From: Candidatus Levyibacteriota bacterium
GTDB lineage: Bacteria > Patescibacteriota > Microgenomatia > Levybacterales > UBA12049
DNA length: 36,011 nucleotides
Assembly (NCBI GenBank): GCA_016204535.1
Contig: JACQKL010000007.1
Coordinates: 1 to 36,011 of the forward strand
Reading direction: 5' to 3'
In this document: one piece after another, positions 16,253-27,275 of the stretch
Layout of the letters: the number at the start of each line of letters is the position of its first letter
How positions within the stretch are numbered: the first letter of the stretch is position 1
Notes under the pieces: generated by a model
What the model saw: only the letters and a program-made list of their open reading frames with translations
Databases searched by the model: none
Told to the model about the DNA's origin: nothing
Position numbers and translations under genes: made by a program

Positions 16253-17152
16253 ATGAACATTTACTCTCAAATCTCAGCCAACAAAACAAAAACTTGGCTG
16301 ATAGTTATTTTGTTTGTGATATTTATTACTACTATCGTATTTATATACGGTAAGGCATCAGGGTATGGACTATCTTATGCTGGAATAGGACTGATAATAT
16401 CAGGAATAATGGGTTTTACTAGCTATTATTATTCAGACAAGATGATCTTGGGAATGTCTCAAGCCAAACAGATCCAGAAATCGGATAATCCTCTGCTTTT
16501 TAGAACAGTTGAAAATTTGTGTATCGGAGCAGGAATTCCAATGCCTAAGATTTATATCATTGAAGATTCCGCTCCTAATGCATTTGCAACCGGTCGTGAC
16601 CCAAAGCATTCAGTCGTCTGTGCCACCACAGGAATTTTAGAAAAGCTGAATAAAGTCGAACTGGAAGGAGTTATTGCCCATGAGCTTTCCCACGTTCGAA
16701 ATTACGATATAAGATTAATGTCCATAGTCGTAATTTTGGTAGGTTTAGTTGCTCTTCTTGCAGATTTTTTCATGAGAAGCCTTTGGTATGGAGGAGGCCG
16801 AAGAGATAGAAATGACAGAAATAATACTCAAGGAATATTTTTATTGATTGGAATTGTTTTGGCTATACTTTCTCCACTTATTGCAACATTAATTCAGTTA
16901 GCGGTTTCCAGAAAAAGAGAGTTTTTGGCAGATGCATCCGGAGCATTGTTAACAAGATATCCTGAAGGTTTAGCCTCAGCTTTGGAAAAAATTGCTAAAG
17001 ATAAAGAACCTTTGGAGGTTGCCAACAATGCAACCGCACATCTATATATCGCTAACCCATTTAAAAATAAAATTTCAGGAAGTTGGTTTGCAAACCTTTT
17101 CAATACTCATCCCCCAATTGATGAGCGAATTAAAATCCTTAGATCAATGTAG
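16253..17152 (+). CDS. htpX: HtpX-like M48 zinc metalloprotease
   Basis: MPKIYIIEDSAPNAFATGRDPKHSVVCATTGIL, HELSH zinc motif, FLADASGALLTRYPEGLASALEKI. Confidence 0.93.
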   Translation: MNIYSQISANKTKTWLIVILFVIFITTIVFIYGKASGYGLSYAGIGLIISGIMGFTSYYYSDKMILGMSQAKQIQKSDNPLLFRTVENLCIGAGIPMPKIYIIEDSAPNAFATGRDPKHSVVCATTGILEKLNKVELEGVIAHELSHVRNYDIRLMSIVVILVGLVALLADFFMRSLWYGGGRRDRNDRNNTQGIFLLIGIVLAILSPLIATLIQLAVSRKREFLADASGALLTRYPEGLASALEKIAKDKEPLEVANNATAHLYIANPFKNKISGSWFANLFNTHPPIDERIKILRSM

Positions 17153-17182
17153 TCCTCACTACCAATACTATATAATGTATTC

Positions 17183-18502
17183 ATGAATATTCTTTTGGTC
17201 TTGTTTGGAAAACTACTTTCAACAATTAGTCGGTTTTTTAACCTAGGCTCTGGGTCAACGTGGCCCGGACATCTTGCGCTACTTATAAATAAAAATTTTA
17301 TTAAAGACTTGCTAAAAAATTCAAAAATTAAAGTAATTCTAGTGACAGGAACAAATGGAAAAACAACAACGGGAAAACTAATCCAAACTGTTCTTGAAAA
17401 AAGCGGTAAAAAGGTTTTTCAAAATGCATCCGGAGCAAATCTTCTGAATGGTATTGCGTCAAGTCTGTTACTACATAGTAGCATACTTGATAAGATAAAT
17501 TATGATTATGCGATTTTTGAAATTGACGAGAATATTTTACCCTTCATTCTTAAAGAGATAACGCCAGATTACCTTATTCTTTTGAATTTATTTAGGGATC
17601 AACTTGACAGGTATGGTGAAGTGAATACAATCACGAAAAAATGGCAGAAAGCATTGTCAAAACTTTCAAAAAATACGACCCTAATTTTAAACGCTGATGA
17701 TCCCCAAATTGCGTCTTTAAGGCGACACCTGGAAGGTGTCAATATAAAGTTTTTTGGAATTGATTCTAAAAACAATACCGAAAAAACCCAACATGCTTCC
17801 GACTCAATATATTGCCCAAATTGCGGTGAGAAATTGACATACATCTCTACATATTTTTCTCACTTAGGAGATTGGATTTGTAAGAAATGTCATAACAAAC
17901 ATCCGCAAGAAACGTTTACCTCTTCACCGTTTTACCCATTGTCAGGCGTTTACAATCAATATAATACCAATGCCGCAGTTCTTTTGGCGCAAGCTTTAGG
18001 ATTTGACAAAGAAAAGATAACGGCTTCTTTGAAGGGTTTTAAACCGGCTTTCGGAAGACAAGAGATTTTAGATATTGAAGGAAAAAAAGCGCAAATATTT
18101 CTCTCGAAAAACCCAACCAGTTTTAACGAATCTTTAAGGACGATCGCGTCTTTAAACGCAAAAACAATATTGATTGTTTTAAATGACCGAATTCCGGACG
18201 GAAGAGATGTTTCATGGATTTGGGATGTTGAGTTTGAAAATTATGTTGATAGTTTTGAACACATAATAATCTCTGGAGAAAGGTGTTATGACATGGCATT
18301 GCGCATTAAGTACGCAAATTCTTTGAAAAATCAAAAAATAGCAATAGGGCAATTTAACAATTTAACAATTGAAGATGACCTGCGAAAAACAATAAAAATA
18401 AGTTTGAGCAAAATAGATACTAAGCAAACTTTATATATTCTTCCTACTTATTCAGCAATGCTTGAGGTAAGAAAAATATTAACAAACAAAAAAATATTAT
18501 GA
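17183..18502 (+). CDS. murT: MurT-like lipid II isoglutaminyl synthase subunit (Mur ligase with zinc-ribbon insert)
   Basis: GTNGKTTTGKLI; CPNCGEKL..CKKCHNKHP; paired with the overlapping GatD-like gene. Confidence 0.87.
   Translation: MNILLVLFGKLLSTISRFFNLGSGSTWPGHLALLINKNFIKDLLKNSKIKVILVTGTNGKTTTGKLIQTVLEKSGKKVFQNASGANLLNGIASSLLLHSSILDKINYDYAIFEIDENILPFILKEITPDYLILLNLFRDQLDRYGEVNTITKKWQKALSKLSKNTTLILNADDPQIASLRRHLEGVNIKFFGIDSKNNTEKTQHASDSIYCPNCGEKLTYISTYFSHLGDWICKKCHNKHPQETFTSSPFYPLSGVYNQYNTNAAVLLAQALGFDKEKITASLKGFKPAFGRQEILDIEGKKAQIFLSKNPTSFNESLRTIASLNAKTILIVLNDRIPDGRDVSWIWDVEFENYVDSFEHIIISGERCYDMALRIKYANSLKNQKIAIGQFNNLTIEDDLRKTIKISLSKIDTKQTLYILPTYSAMLEVRKILTNKKIL
17719..17743 (+). repeat. 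Palindromic repeat within murT (GACACCT-GGA-AGGTGTC)
   Basis: Shares AGGCGACACCT with 147-195 and AAGGTGTCAATA with 18929-18977. Confidence 0.65.
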
Positions 18503-19305
18503 ATTATAAATTAACTATTGGTTGGTTATATCCAGAGCTAATGAGTACCTATGGCGATAGAGGAAATATTGTTGTCCTTCAAAAAAGATGTGAATGGCGA
18601 GGAATTAAAACAAAGATTAAAAGACTTGATTTGGGTTTTAACCTTAATGATTTAAAAAGTTGCGATTTATTGTTTATGGGAGGGGCACAAGATCGGCAAC
18701 AAAAAATAGTAGCGAATGATTTTGCTAAAGAAAAAATTAAAGCCTTGAAAGACATGGTCGAAAGTGAAACGCCCGGGCTTTATATTTGCGGAGCATATCA
18801 ATTCCTGGGAAAATATTATAAAGAAGCAGACGGAACAATAATTCCCTGCCTTGATATTTTAGATTTATATACAGTAAACCCTGGAGCAAATCATCCTCGG
18901 TTAATCGGCAATATTGCAGTAGAACTCCAAGGTGTCAATACTTGTTCACCTTCCAGGTGCAATTGTAGCTACACCTTGATAGGATTTGAGAATCATGGAG
19001 GAAGAACTTATCTTGGGAAAAATATTAAACCACTAGGGAAAACCTTGGTGGGATTTGGCAATAATGGTAACGACAAAACGGAAGGCGCTTTTTATAAAAA
19101 CAGTTTTGGAACATATCTGCATGGACCAATTCTTCCCAAAAATCCTCTGTTTGCGGACAGCTTAATAAGGCTGTCTCTGGAAAAAAAGTACTTGCCTCAC
19201 CAAAAGGCGGGTGGCTCCCCTACTATTAACCTCTCCCCTATTGATGAAACTTTGGAAAACAAAGCCCGCAGCGCAATTGCTAAAAGATTGAATGTTAAGC
19301 TATAA
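18499..19305 (+). CDS. gatD: GatD-like glutamine amidotransferase (CobB/CobQ type)
   Basis: GGAQDRQQKIVAND..LYICGAYQFLGKYY...FENHGGRTYLG; ATGA overlap with murT. Confidence 0.87.
   Translation: MNYKLTIGWLYPELMSTYGDRGNIVVLQKRCEWRGIKTKIKRLDLGFNLNDLKSCDLLFMGGAQDRQQKIVANDFAKEKIKALKDMVESETPGLYICGAYQFLGKYYKEADGTIIPCLDILDLYTVNPGANHPRLIGNIAVELQGVNTCSPSRCNCSYTLIGFENHGGRTYLGKNIKPLGKTLVGFGNNGNDKTEGAFYKNSFGTYLHGPILPKNPLFADSLIRLSLEKKYLPHQKAGGSPTINLSPIDETLENKARSAIAKRLNVKL
18929..18977 (+). repeat. Palindromic repeat within gatD
   Basis: AAGGTGTCAATACTTGTTCACCTTCCAGGTGCAATTGTAGCTACACCTT; similar to 147-195. Confidence 0.65.
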
Positions 19306-19323
19306 TAATATCTAGTTGAATAT

Positions 19324-19605
19324 ATGAAAATTAACGTACTTCATGTGGCAAAATTAGCCAATCTGCCTCTGAAAAATGAAGAAATAAAAAAGCTTGAAGA
19401 ACAATTGTCAGAAACTTTGACTTATATTGAAAAACTTAATTCAATAAATACAGAAAACATTGAACCAACCTCTCAAGTAACCGGTCTTGAAAATGTGGCC
19501 AGAGAAGATGAACCCAAACCCTCTCTTTCCCAAGAAGAAGCTTTATCCAACACAAAATCTCAGCACAATGGATTATTTAAGATTAAAGCAGTTTTTGATG
19601 TTTAA
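19324..19605 (+). CDS. gatC: Asp-tRNA(Asn)/Glu-tRNA(Gln) amidotransferase subunit C
   Basis: VLHVAKLANLPLKNEEIKKLEEQLSETLTYIEKLNSINTENIEPTSQV. Confidence 0.95.
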   Translation: MKINVLHVAKLANLPLKNEEIKKLEEQLSETLTYIEKLNSINTENIEPTSQVTGLENVAREDEPKPSLSQEEALSNTKSQHNGLFKIKAVFDV

Positions 19606-19607
19606 CG

Positions 19608-19636
19608 AGGTTGATCCTTGCAGCAAGGATTAACCT
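19608..19636 (+). repeat. Palindrome AGGTTGATCCTTG-CAG-CAAGGATTAACCT between gatC and gatA
   Basis: 13-bp arms with one G-T pair, 3-nt loop. Confidence 0.7.
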
Positions 19637-19647
19637 TAAAAAGATAT

Positions 19648-21057
19648 ATGAATTTGAATCAATTAACAATTAAAGAAGCAAAGGAAGGATTAAAAAATAA
19701 AAAATTTTCTTCTGTTGATTTGACTCAAGATTGTCTGAAAAGGATAAAGGAAATAGAACCAAAATTAAATGCCTTTGTTACGATTACAGAAAAAGAGGCG
19801 TTAAGCCAAGCGAAGAAAGCTGATGATATGATTGCAAATGGAGATGATTTGCCTCTTTTAGGTATACCCATCTCTATCAAGGATAATTTTTGCACTCTAG
19901 GAGTTAAGACTACTGCCTCTAGTAAAGTTTTAGAGAATTTTATTCCTCCCTATAATGCAACAGTCGTTGAGAAGTTAAATAATGCTGGTGCAGTTACTTT
20001 AGGAAAAACCAATATGGATGCGTGGGCTCATGGATCATCAACCGAAACCTCAGATTTTGGTTCAACAAAAAATCCTTGGAATTTAAAGAGGCTCCCGGGT
20101 GGATCATCGGGAGGAGCTGCGGCAAGCGTTTCCTCAGATGAAGTTTTAGCTGGAATTGGCTCGGAAACTGCCGGATCCATTCGTCAACCTGCATCCTGGT
20201 GCGGAGCTGTTGGCTTAAAACCTACATATGGACGCGTCAGCCGCTACGGAGTAATTGCAATGGCATCCTCACTTGATAGTCCAGGGCCAATAACAAAAAC
20301 TGTTGAAGACAGTGCGTTAATATTAAACGTTTTGGCAGGACAGGATGATAAAGATGCAACGACTTCACCCAGAAAAACTGAAGATCATACAAAAGACTTA
20401 TCCAAAAGCATAAAAGGGTTAAGAATTGGAATTTCAGAAGATTACTTCAAGGGAATCTATAGGGAAATAACTGAAGATGTCCAAAATGCTTTAAAAGTAT
20501 TGGAAAAACAAGGGGCGATCATCAAAAATATTAAATTATTTGACCCGCAATACGCGATTGCCGTATATACAATTCTCCAAAGAGCAGAGGTTTCTTCTAA
20601 CCTTGCTCGTTATGACGGAATAAGATACGGAAATGATAGATCATATTTTGGTGAAGAAGCAAAAAGAAGAATCATGCTTGGAACTTATACCTTATCTGCC
20701 GGATACTATGATGCATATTACAAAAAAGCACAACAAGTTAGAACTCTGATCGTTAAAGATTTTAATCAAGCATTTAAAGACGTTGATGTTGTTATTGCAC
20801 CAACAAGCCCCTCAACAGCATTATTCGCAGGGTCTTCTGAGGATAATCCAATGTTCGGAGAGCTTGCTGATGTTCTAGTTGAACCATCGTCTATCGCTGG
20901 CCTGCCAGGAATTAATATTACCTGCGGATTTTCAAAAGAAGATCTTCCTATTGGGATGCAGATTATCGGTCCGCAACTTGCAGAAAGCCTAATATTGAAC
21001 GTTGCCTACAAATATGAGCAGGAAACACAATTTTATAAACAGCGACCAAAACTATAA
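19648..21057 (+). CDS. gatA: Asp-tRNA(Asn)/Glu-tRNA(Gln) amidotransferase subunit A
   Basis: GIPISIKDNFCTLGVKTTASSKVLENF; amidase signature GGSSGGAAASVS. Confidence 0.97.
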   Translation: MNLNQLTIKEAKEGLKNKKFSSVDLTQDCLKRIKEIEPKLNAFVTITEKEALSQAKKADDMIANGDDLPLLGIPISIKDNFCTLGVKTTASSKVLENFIPPYNATVVEKLNNAGAVTLGKTNMDAWAHGSSTETSDFGSTKNPWNLKRLPGGSSGGAAASVSSDEVLAGIGSETAGSIRQPASWCGAVGLKPTYGRVSRYGVIAMASSLDSPGPITKTVEDSALILNVLAGQDDKDATTSPRKTEDHTKDLSKSIKGLRIGISEDYFKGIYREITEDVQNALKVLEKQGAIIKNIKLFDPQYAIAVYTILQRAEVSSNLARYDGIRYGNDRSYFGEEAKRRIMLGTYTLSAGYYDAYYKKAQQVRTLIVKDFNQAFKDVDVVIAPTSPSTALFAGSSEDNPMFGELADVLVEPSSIAGLPGINITCGFSKEDLPIGMQIIGPQLAESLILNVAYKYEQETQFYKQRPKL

Positions 21058-21059
21058 GT

Positions 21060-21089
21060 TTACTATAATAATATATATCATTATAGTAA
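21060..21089 (+). repeat. Inverted repeat TTACTATAAT-N10-ATTATAGTAA between gatA and gatB
   Basis: Perfect 10-bp arms. Confidence 0.6.
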
Positions 21090-21104
21090 TTGAGAGTAAA
21101 GTTT

Positions 21105-22436
21105 ATGAATAGCAATAAGTATCAACCAGTTATAGGATTAGAAGTGCATGTTGAGTTAAAAACAAAATCAAAAATGTTTTGCTCATGCAAAGCAGAATAT
21201 TTTGGGCAAAAACCAAATATTAACACCTGCCCAGTTTGCCTTGGGCTTCCAGGTGCATTACCTGTTCCCAATAAAAAAGCAATTGAATGGTGCATCATGA
21301 TAGGTTTTGCTTTAAACTGTCAAGTTTCCAATTTTTCAAAATTTGACCGAAAAAATTATTTTTACCCAGATCTTCCAAAAGGCTATCAAATAAGCCAATA
21401 CGATGAGCCTTTTTGCATAAACGGCAGCATCAAACTTTCCAATAACAAGAGTGTTGGAATAAGACGGGTCCACATGGAAGAGGACACCGGAAAACTAATC
21501 CATCAGGAAAATTCTACCCTTATTGATTTTAATCGAAGTGGCGTACCGTTGGTTGAAATTGTAACCGAACCGGATTTTGAAAGCGTGGAAGAAGTTGTTG
21601 AATATCTAAAAAAACTTCAGCAGATTGTCCGCTATCTTGGCGTATCAGATGCGGATATGGAAAAAGGCAATATGCGTCTTGAGCCGAATATATCGCTACG
21701 TGAGAATACTACCAATACTACAAATAAACAAATACTACCAATATATAAAGTGGAAGTAAAGAATATTAATTCATTCCGTTTTGTTGAAAAAGCAATAGAA
21801 TATGAGATTAAACGCCAATCGGGAATCTTAAATCAAGGAAAAAATCCTATTCAAGAAACACGCGGATGGGATGAGAATAAGCAAAAAACCGTTTCCCAAA
21901 GAATTAAAGAAGAAGCGCAGGATTATCGTTATTTTCCAGAACCCGATATTCCACCATTACGTTTTATCAATTCTCAGATTTCAAATCTTAAATCCCAAAT
22001 GCCGGAATTACCGACCGACAAGTTAATAAGATTTCAGAAAGAATATCAATTATCAAAATACGATGCGGAAATTTTAACGCGAGAAAAAGAGACAGCAGAT
22101 TATTTTGAGGAATCTGTAAGAATAGGAAAACTTCAAAAAGTCAGTCCGAAACAAATTGCCAACATTCTTATCAACAAAAAAGTGGATTTTAAAAACATTC
22201 TGCCTGCAAAGTTAATTAAAGGTATTGTTTTCTCGATAAAAATAGACTTTGTTGATAAAAGCAAGTTGAGGAAAATTATTCAAAATGTTCTTTTGAAAAA
22301 CCAAAAAGCAGTAAATGACTACAAAAACGGTAAAATTCAAGCTATTGGCTTCTTAATAGGAAAAGTGAAACAACATTTCCCTAAAGGTGACACTAATCAA
22401 ATAAAATCGACTCTGGAAAAACATTTAAAAACCTAA
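21105..22436 (+). CDS. gatB: Asp-tRNA(Asn)/Glu-tRNA(Gln) amidotransferase subunit B
   Basis: [40 protein letters not shown]. Confidence 0.97.
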   Translation: MNSNKYQPVIGLEVHVELKTKSKMFCSCKAEYFGQKPNINTCPVCLGLPGALPVPNKKAIEWCIMIGFALNCQVSNFSKFDRKNYFYPDLPKGYQISQYDEPFCINGSIKLSNNKSVGIRRVHMEEDTGKLIHQENSTLIDFNRSGVPLVEIVTEPDFESVEEVVEYLKKLQQIVRYLGVSDADMEKGNMRLEPNISLRENTTNTTNKQILPIYKVEVKNINSFRFVEKAIEYEIKRQSGILNQGKNPIQETRGWDENKQKTVSQRIKEEAQDYRYFPEPDIPPLRFINSQISNLKSQMPELPTDKLIRFQKEYQLSKYDAEILTREKETADYFEESVRIGKLQKVSPKQIANILINKKVDFKNILPAKLIKGIVFSIKIDFVDKSKLRKIIQNVLLKNQKAVNDYKNGKIQAIGFLIGKVKQHFPKGDTNQIKSTLEKHLKT

Positions 22437-22480
22437 AAAACCCTTTATACTTACTACATAATACATTATACTTAATACAT

Positions 22481-25400
22481 ATGTCAGACTTCGTACACCT
22501 TCATAACCATAGCGATTACTCGTTGCTAGACGGTCTTTCTAAAGTTGAAGAAATGGTTCGTCGAGCAAAAGAACTCAACATGAAGGCTCTGGCAATAACA
22601 GATCATGGAAACATGTATGGCGCAATAAAATTTTATAAAACTTGCATTAATTATGGAATAAAACCAATTATAGGATGTGAAATATATATATCAAGAAGAA
22701 CAAGACATGACAAAGAAGCCGGAATGGACAGTGACTCAAACCATCTAATTCTTTTGGCAAAAAATAATAAAGGCTACAAAAACTTGATGAAGATAATCTC
22801 GATTGCAAACCTTGAAGGTTACTATTACAGACCAAGAACAGATATCGAGCTTTTGAGAGAATATCGTGAGGGTTTGATTTGTTTAAGCGCATGTGTTAAT
22901 GGCTACGTTGCCGAACCTCTCTTGCAAAACCAAGAAGAAACGGCCATAAAGAGAGCGCATGCACTTTCTGAAATATTCGGAAAGGACAATTTCTATCTGG
23001 AAATACAAAAACATCTTGATGTTAAAGATCAAGATCAACTTAACGAAAAATTAATTAAACTTTCAGAAAAACTGGGAATTCCTCTGGTTGCAACCAATGA
23101 CAACCATTACATCCGTGCCTCGGATGCTCAGGCGCAGGAGATTCTTCTATGTATACAGACCCAAACAACGATTAATGACAAAAATAGAAAACTCTCAATG
23201 ATTGCCTCACCTGATTTTTATATAAAGTCTCAGGATGAAATGAGAGGCCTTTTTATACAAACTCCTTCTGCCATAGAAAATACTGTAAAAATTGCCGACA
23301 TGTGCAATGTGGAGATAGTGCTTGGTAAATGGATTATGCCAGTTTTTGATGTGCCAAACAACAAGAAACCTTCCGAATATATTAAAGAAAAAGTCGCAGA
23401 AGGACTTGCGAAAAGATACAAAAAGATTTCGCAAAAGATTCAAGAAAGAACAGACTATGAATTATCAGTCATTCTTAAAAAAGGATATGAAACTTATATT
23501 TTAATTGTTGCCGACTTTGTCAACTGGGCAAAATTACATAATATTACTGTAGGGCCCGGAAGGGGTTCGAATGCTGGATCAATAGTGTCTTATGCCTTAG
23601 GCATCTCGGATGTTGACCCATTATTTTTTAAACTCCCTTTTGAAAGATTTCTAAACCCCATGAGACCCTCCCCTCCTGATATAGATCTGGATTTTGCAGA
23701 TAACAGACGTGATGAAGTAATTGAATATGTTACACAAAAATACGGCCGCGACAAAGTGGCCCAAATAATTACTTTTGGAACAATGGAGGCAAGAGGATCG
23801 GTGCGCGACACCGGACGAGCTCTGGGAATGCCCTACGCAGGCCCAGATAGAATCTCCAAAATGATTCCACCTGGATGGCAAGGCCATGCTATGACAATAG
23901 ACACGGCTCTAGAACAAAGCTACGAATTAAAAATGGCCTACCAATCGGAGCCTGAAACAAAAAAACTTCTAGATCTTGCTAAAAAACTTGAGGGAGTTGC
24001 CCGTCATGCATCAATGCACGCAGCCGGAGTTGTAATAGCAGACAAATCATTAACCGAATATGCACCTCTTCAAAAAGAAACTAACGGTGAAAAAATAATA
24101 ACTCAATATGACATGTATACAATCGGAGAAGATGGTGTTGGGCTTTTAAAAATTGATTTTTTGGGACTTAGAAATTTAACCATAATTCAAGAATCGCTTC
24201 GCTTTATCAAAGAAAATCAAAAAAAAAGTATAGATTTATCCTCCGTCTCATACGATGACGAAAAAACTTATGAACTTTTATCAAGCGGTGAAACAACCGG
24301 AATATTTCAACTTGAATCATCTGGAATGCGAAGGTACATTAAAGATTTAAAACCAAGCTCTATTTTTGATCTTCAAGCAATGGTCGCCTTGTACCGTCCT
24401 GGTCCAATGGCAAATATTCCGGAGTTCATTAGGCGAAAACATAACCCGAGTCTTATAAAATACCCGGACCCCCGTCTTGTAGACATCTTGAAGGAATCCT
24501 ATGGTGTGATAACTTTCCAAGACGATGTTTTGCTAACTGCAATAAAAGTCGCTGGATACTCATGGCTAGAAGCAGATAAGCTACGGAAGGCAATTGGCAA
24601 AAAAATCCCATCGGAAATGAAGAAACAACACGATAAATTTATTGAAGGCAGTGTCGCAAATGGAATGAGCCAGAGAAAAGCAGAAGAATTTTGGATCCTT
24701 TTTGAACCATTTGCCGGATACGGATTCAATAAGGCTCATGCTGCGGGTTATGCCACAATCGCTTTCAGAACAGCCTATCTCAAAGCTCACTTCCCGGTTG
24801 AATTTATGACTGCTCTTCTGACAGCCGAATCCCGCGGTACCACTGGCCCTGTTAAAAATGAAAAGATTGCTCAAGCGATTGCTGAATGTAAAAGACTTAA
24901 AATTACCGTTCTTCCTCCCGATATTAATAAATCACAAAGCGACTTTACAATCGAAGATAAAATAAAAATACGTTTTGGACTAACAGCTATCAAAAATGTG
25001 GGACATGCGGCAATAAAAAGCATCCTAGATGCACGCTCAGGCGGTGCTTTTAAAAGTTTTGAAGATTTTTGTTTTAGGATTGATCTGGGGGCTGTAAATA
25101 AAAAAACAATAGAAAGCCTCATTAAGGCCGGCGCACTAGATCGTTTTGGCAACAGAGCAAGTCTTCTAATGGTCTATCCTGAGATAGCACTTTCCGCTCA
25201 CAAAAAGAGAAAGCAAGAAGAAGAAGGGCAAATCAGCTTTTTCAACGATAGTGAAGACAGAAAACTCGAAGGCAGAGGAAACATCAATAAGGTTGAAGAT
25301 TTTTCAACCAACGAAAAACTAGGATTTGAAAAAGAGTTTCTAGGGTTTTACCTTACTTCTCATCCTCAACTCGACAACCTTCTGTATATCAAATCAGTCA

Positions 25401-25699
25401 TCTCTCACGAAATAGATATTCTGGCGGAAGAAAAAGAGGGAACACGCGTAAAGATTGGGGGAATTATTGAATCCGCTAGAAGAATATTCACCAAAAAAAA
25501 TAATAATGAAATGGCTTTTTTACTTATCGGCAACGAAAACGGAGTTTCCGTTGAATGCGTTGTTTTTCCAAAAATCTTTGAACAGCATAAGAAACTATTG
25601 ATAAAAGATTCTGTAATCGTTGTTGAGGGTCATTTGGATACCAAAAATGATAAACCAACAATTATTGCGGAAAAAATATCCCAAATTAAAGAATCTTGA
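22481..25699 (+). CDS. dnaE: DNA polymerase III subunit alpha
   Basis: PHP domain [73 protein letters not shown]-terminal OB fold. Confidence 0.97.
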   Translation: MSDFVHLHNHSDYSLLDGLSKVEEMVRRAKELNMKALAITDHGNMYGAIKFYKTCINYGIKPIIGCEIYISRRTRHDKEAGMDSDSNHLILLAKNNKGYKNLMKIISIANLEGYYYRPRTDIELLREYREGLICLSACVNGYVAEPLLQNQEETAIKRAHALSEIFGKDNFYLEIQKHLDVKDQDQLNEKLIKLSEKLGIPLVATNDNHYIRASDAQAQEILLCIQTQTTINDKNRKLSMIASPDFYIKSQDEMRGLFIQTPSAIENTVKIADMCNVEIVLGKWIMPVFDVPNNKKPSEYIKEKVAEGLAKRYKKISQKIQERTDYELSVILKKGYETYILIVADFVNWAKLHNITVGPGRGSNAGSIVSYALGISDVDPLFFKLPFERFLNPMRPSPPDIDLDFADNRRDEVIEYVTQKYGRDKVAQIITFGTMEARGSVRDTGRALGMPYAGPDRISKMIPPGWQGHAMTIDTALEQSYELKMAYQSEPETKKLLDLAKKLEGVARHASMHAAGVVIADKSLTEYAPLQKETNGEKIITQYDMYTIGEDGVGLLKIDFLGLRNLTIIQESLRFIKENQKKSIDLSSVSYDDEKTYELLSSGETTGIFQLESSGMRRYIKDLKPSSIFDLQAMVALYRPGPMANIPEFIRRKHNPSLIKYPDPRLVDILKESYGVITFQDDVLLTAIKVAGYSWLEADKLRKAIGKKIPSEMKKQHDKFIEGSVANGMSQRKAEEFWILFEPFAGYGFNKAHAAGYATIAFRTAYLKAHFPVEFMTALLTAESRGTTGPVKNEKIAQAIAECKRLKITVLPPDINKSQSDFTIEDKIKIRFGLTAIKNVGHAAIKSILDARSGGAFKSFEDFCFRIDLGAVNKKTIESLIKAGALDRFGNRASLLMVYPEIALSAHKKRKQEEEGQISFFNDSEDRKLEGRGNINKVEDFSTNEKLGFEKEFLGFYLTSHPQLDNLLYIKSVISHEIDILAEEKEGTRVKIGGIIESARRIFTKKNNNEMAFLLIGNENGVSVECVVFPKIFEQHKKLLIKDSVIVVEGHLDTKNDKPTIIAEKISQIKES

Positions 25700-25724
25700 C
25701 TTATAAACAGATTACATTTAAAAT
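25696..25724 (+). promoter_or_regulatory. Promoter of the ATP synthase operon: TTGACT (25696-25701) - 17 bp - TAAAAT (25719-25724)
   Basis: Near-consensus, canonical spacing, 10 nt from the atpB ATG; the -35 overlaps the dnaE stop. Confidence 0.65.
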
Positions 25725-25734
25725 CTAAGTGAAG

Positions 25735-26460
25735 ATGATATCTTTTGCACCAGAGACAATTCTTTCTTTAGGATTTTTTCCAATAACCAACACTATTCTA
25801 GACATACTTCTCGTAGACTTGATCATTATTGGCGGAATTGTTTATGTCTACAAGAATATTGCTTTAATTCCAAATAATCTTTTCCAGAATGCAATAGAGT
25901 CAATAATTGAAATGTTTTATGGCTTAACTGAATCTATCGCTCAAAATGTTGCGGCAAAAATTTTCCCCTATTTTATGAGCTTTTTTTTATTTATATTACT
26001 TACTAATTGGAGTAGCCTTATACCAGGAGTTGGAACAATAGGGTTTCGCGAGCATGATGAATTTATTCCTCTTTTTAGAGGTGCAACCAGCGATTTAAAT
26101 CTTACACTAGGACTTGCTCTGGTTTCAGCTGTCGCAACGCATACATTAAGCATTAAAACAATCGGTATAAAAGAGTATCTAAGCCGTTATTTTTCCTTCA
26201 ATCCACTTAATCTTTTTATAGGTTTGTTAGAAATAATCTCCGAAATCACAAAAGTTATTTCCTTATCTTTTAGATTATTCGGAAATATTTTTGCGGGAGA
26301 GGTGGTAATCATAACCGTTTCATCCATTTTTGCTTTCATTTTTCCTCTCCCCTTCTTACTTCTGGAAATAGTAGTAGGTATGGTTCAGGCACTTGTTTTT
26401 TCAATGTTAACTATGGTTTTTATGGCAATCTTAACCACATCCCACAACCAATCTCACTGA
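25735..26460 (+). CDS. atpB: F1Fo ATP synthase subunit a
   Basis: SFRLFGNIFAGEVVIITV...VGMVQALVFSMLTMVFM. Confidence 0.94.
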   Translation: MISFAPETILSLGFFPITNTILDILLVDLIIIGGIVYVYKNIALIPNNLFQNAIESIIEMFYGLTESIAQNVAAKIFPYFMSFFLFILLTNWSSLIPGVGTIGFREHDEFIPLFRGATSDLNLTLGLALVSAVATHTLSIKTIGIKEYLSRYFSFNPLNLFIGLLEIISEITKVISLSFRLFGNIFAGEVVIITVSSIFAFIFPLPFLLLEIVVGMVQALVFSMLTMVFMAILTTSHNQSH

Positions 26461-26529
26461 AAAAAGATTGCAAGAGGCTTAAAAAAAGTGTAAGATAAAT
26501 TTAACAAGCTTAAGGAGGTGAAATTATAT

Positions 26530-26736
26530 ATGGACATTAGTATTTCAGGAGGTTTAATAATTGCAATTGGAGGTATGTTTCCAGCCCTTGCAATTGGTTT
26601 TATCGGCTCAAAAGCGATGGAGGCACTTGGTAGAAATCCAGAAGCATCAGGGAGAATTCTACCCGCAATGCTACTTGCTATGGCATTTGCTGAAGCAATT
26701 GCGATATACTCACTGATTTTGGCTTTTACAAAATAA
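26530..26736 (+). CDS. atpE: F1Fo ATP synthase subunit c
   Basis: GSKAMEALGRNPEASGRILPAMLLAMAFAEAIAIYSLILAF; SD AGGAGGTG. Confidence 0.95.
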   Translation: MDISISGGLIIAIGGMFPALAIGFIGSKAMEALGRNPEASGRILPAMLLAMAFAEAIAIYSLILAFTK

Positions 26737-26767
26737 TCTTAATAAAGAGGTAAGTAATTCGCAAGCT

Positions 26768-27271
26768 ATGGATATAATAAAAAATTTTGGAGTAAATCCA
26801 GTACTTTTGGGTGCTCAAATAGTTAACTTTTTAATTATATTTTTCATATTAAAAAAGTTTTTATATAAACCCATACTCGAGTTGTTAAGAAAAAGACAAA
26901 CAACAATTAAGGAGGGTTTAAAACAAGCAGAGGAAGCAAAGGTTCGTCTCGAAAAGGTTATCGTTGAGGAAAAAAATATTTTAAGACAAGCTCAAATCCA
27001 GGCAAAAAAAATCATCGAAGACACTAAGCAAGAATCAATAGAAATAACTAAAAACATGACCAATGACGCTAAAAAATTAACTGAAAAGATGTTGGGAGAG
27101 GCTAAAAATCAAATCATAAGAGAGTCTATGGAAACTGAAAAAAGATTAGCTCTAAAGGTAAGTAAACTAGCTGTGTCATTTCTAGAAAAATCGCTTAAGA
27201 ATTTTTTTTCAGGTAGTCAGCAAGAAGAAGTTTTAAAAAATGTTCTAAAAAAAATTAAGAAAACAGCTTAA
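26768..27271 (+). CDS. atpF: F1Fo ATP synthase subunit b
   Basis: N-terminal TM then long coiled coil; LRKRQTTIKEGLKQAEEAKVRLEKV. Confidence 0.92.
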   Translation: MDIIKNFGVNPVLLGAQIVNFLIIFFILKKFLYKPILELLRKRQTTIKEGLKQAEEAKVRLEKVIVEEKNILRQAQIQAKKIIEDTKQESIEITKNMTNDAKKLTEKMLGEAKNQIIRESMETEKRLALKVSKLAVSFLEKSLKNFFSGSQQEEVLKNVLKKIKKTA

Positions 27272-27275
27272 GGAT

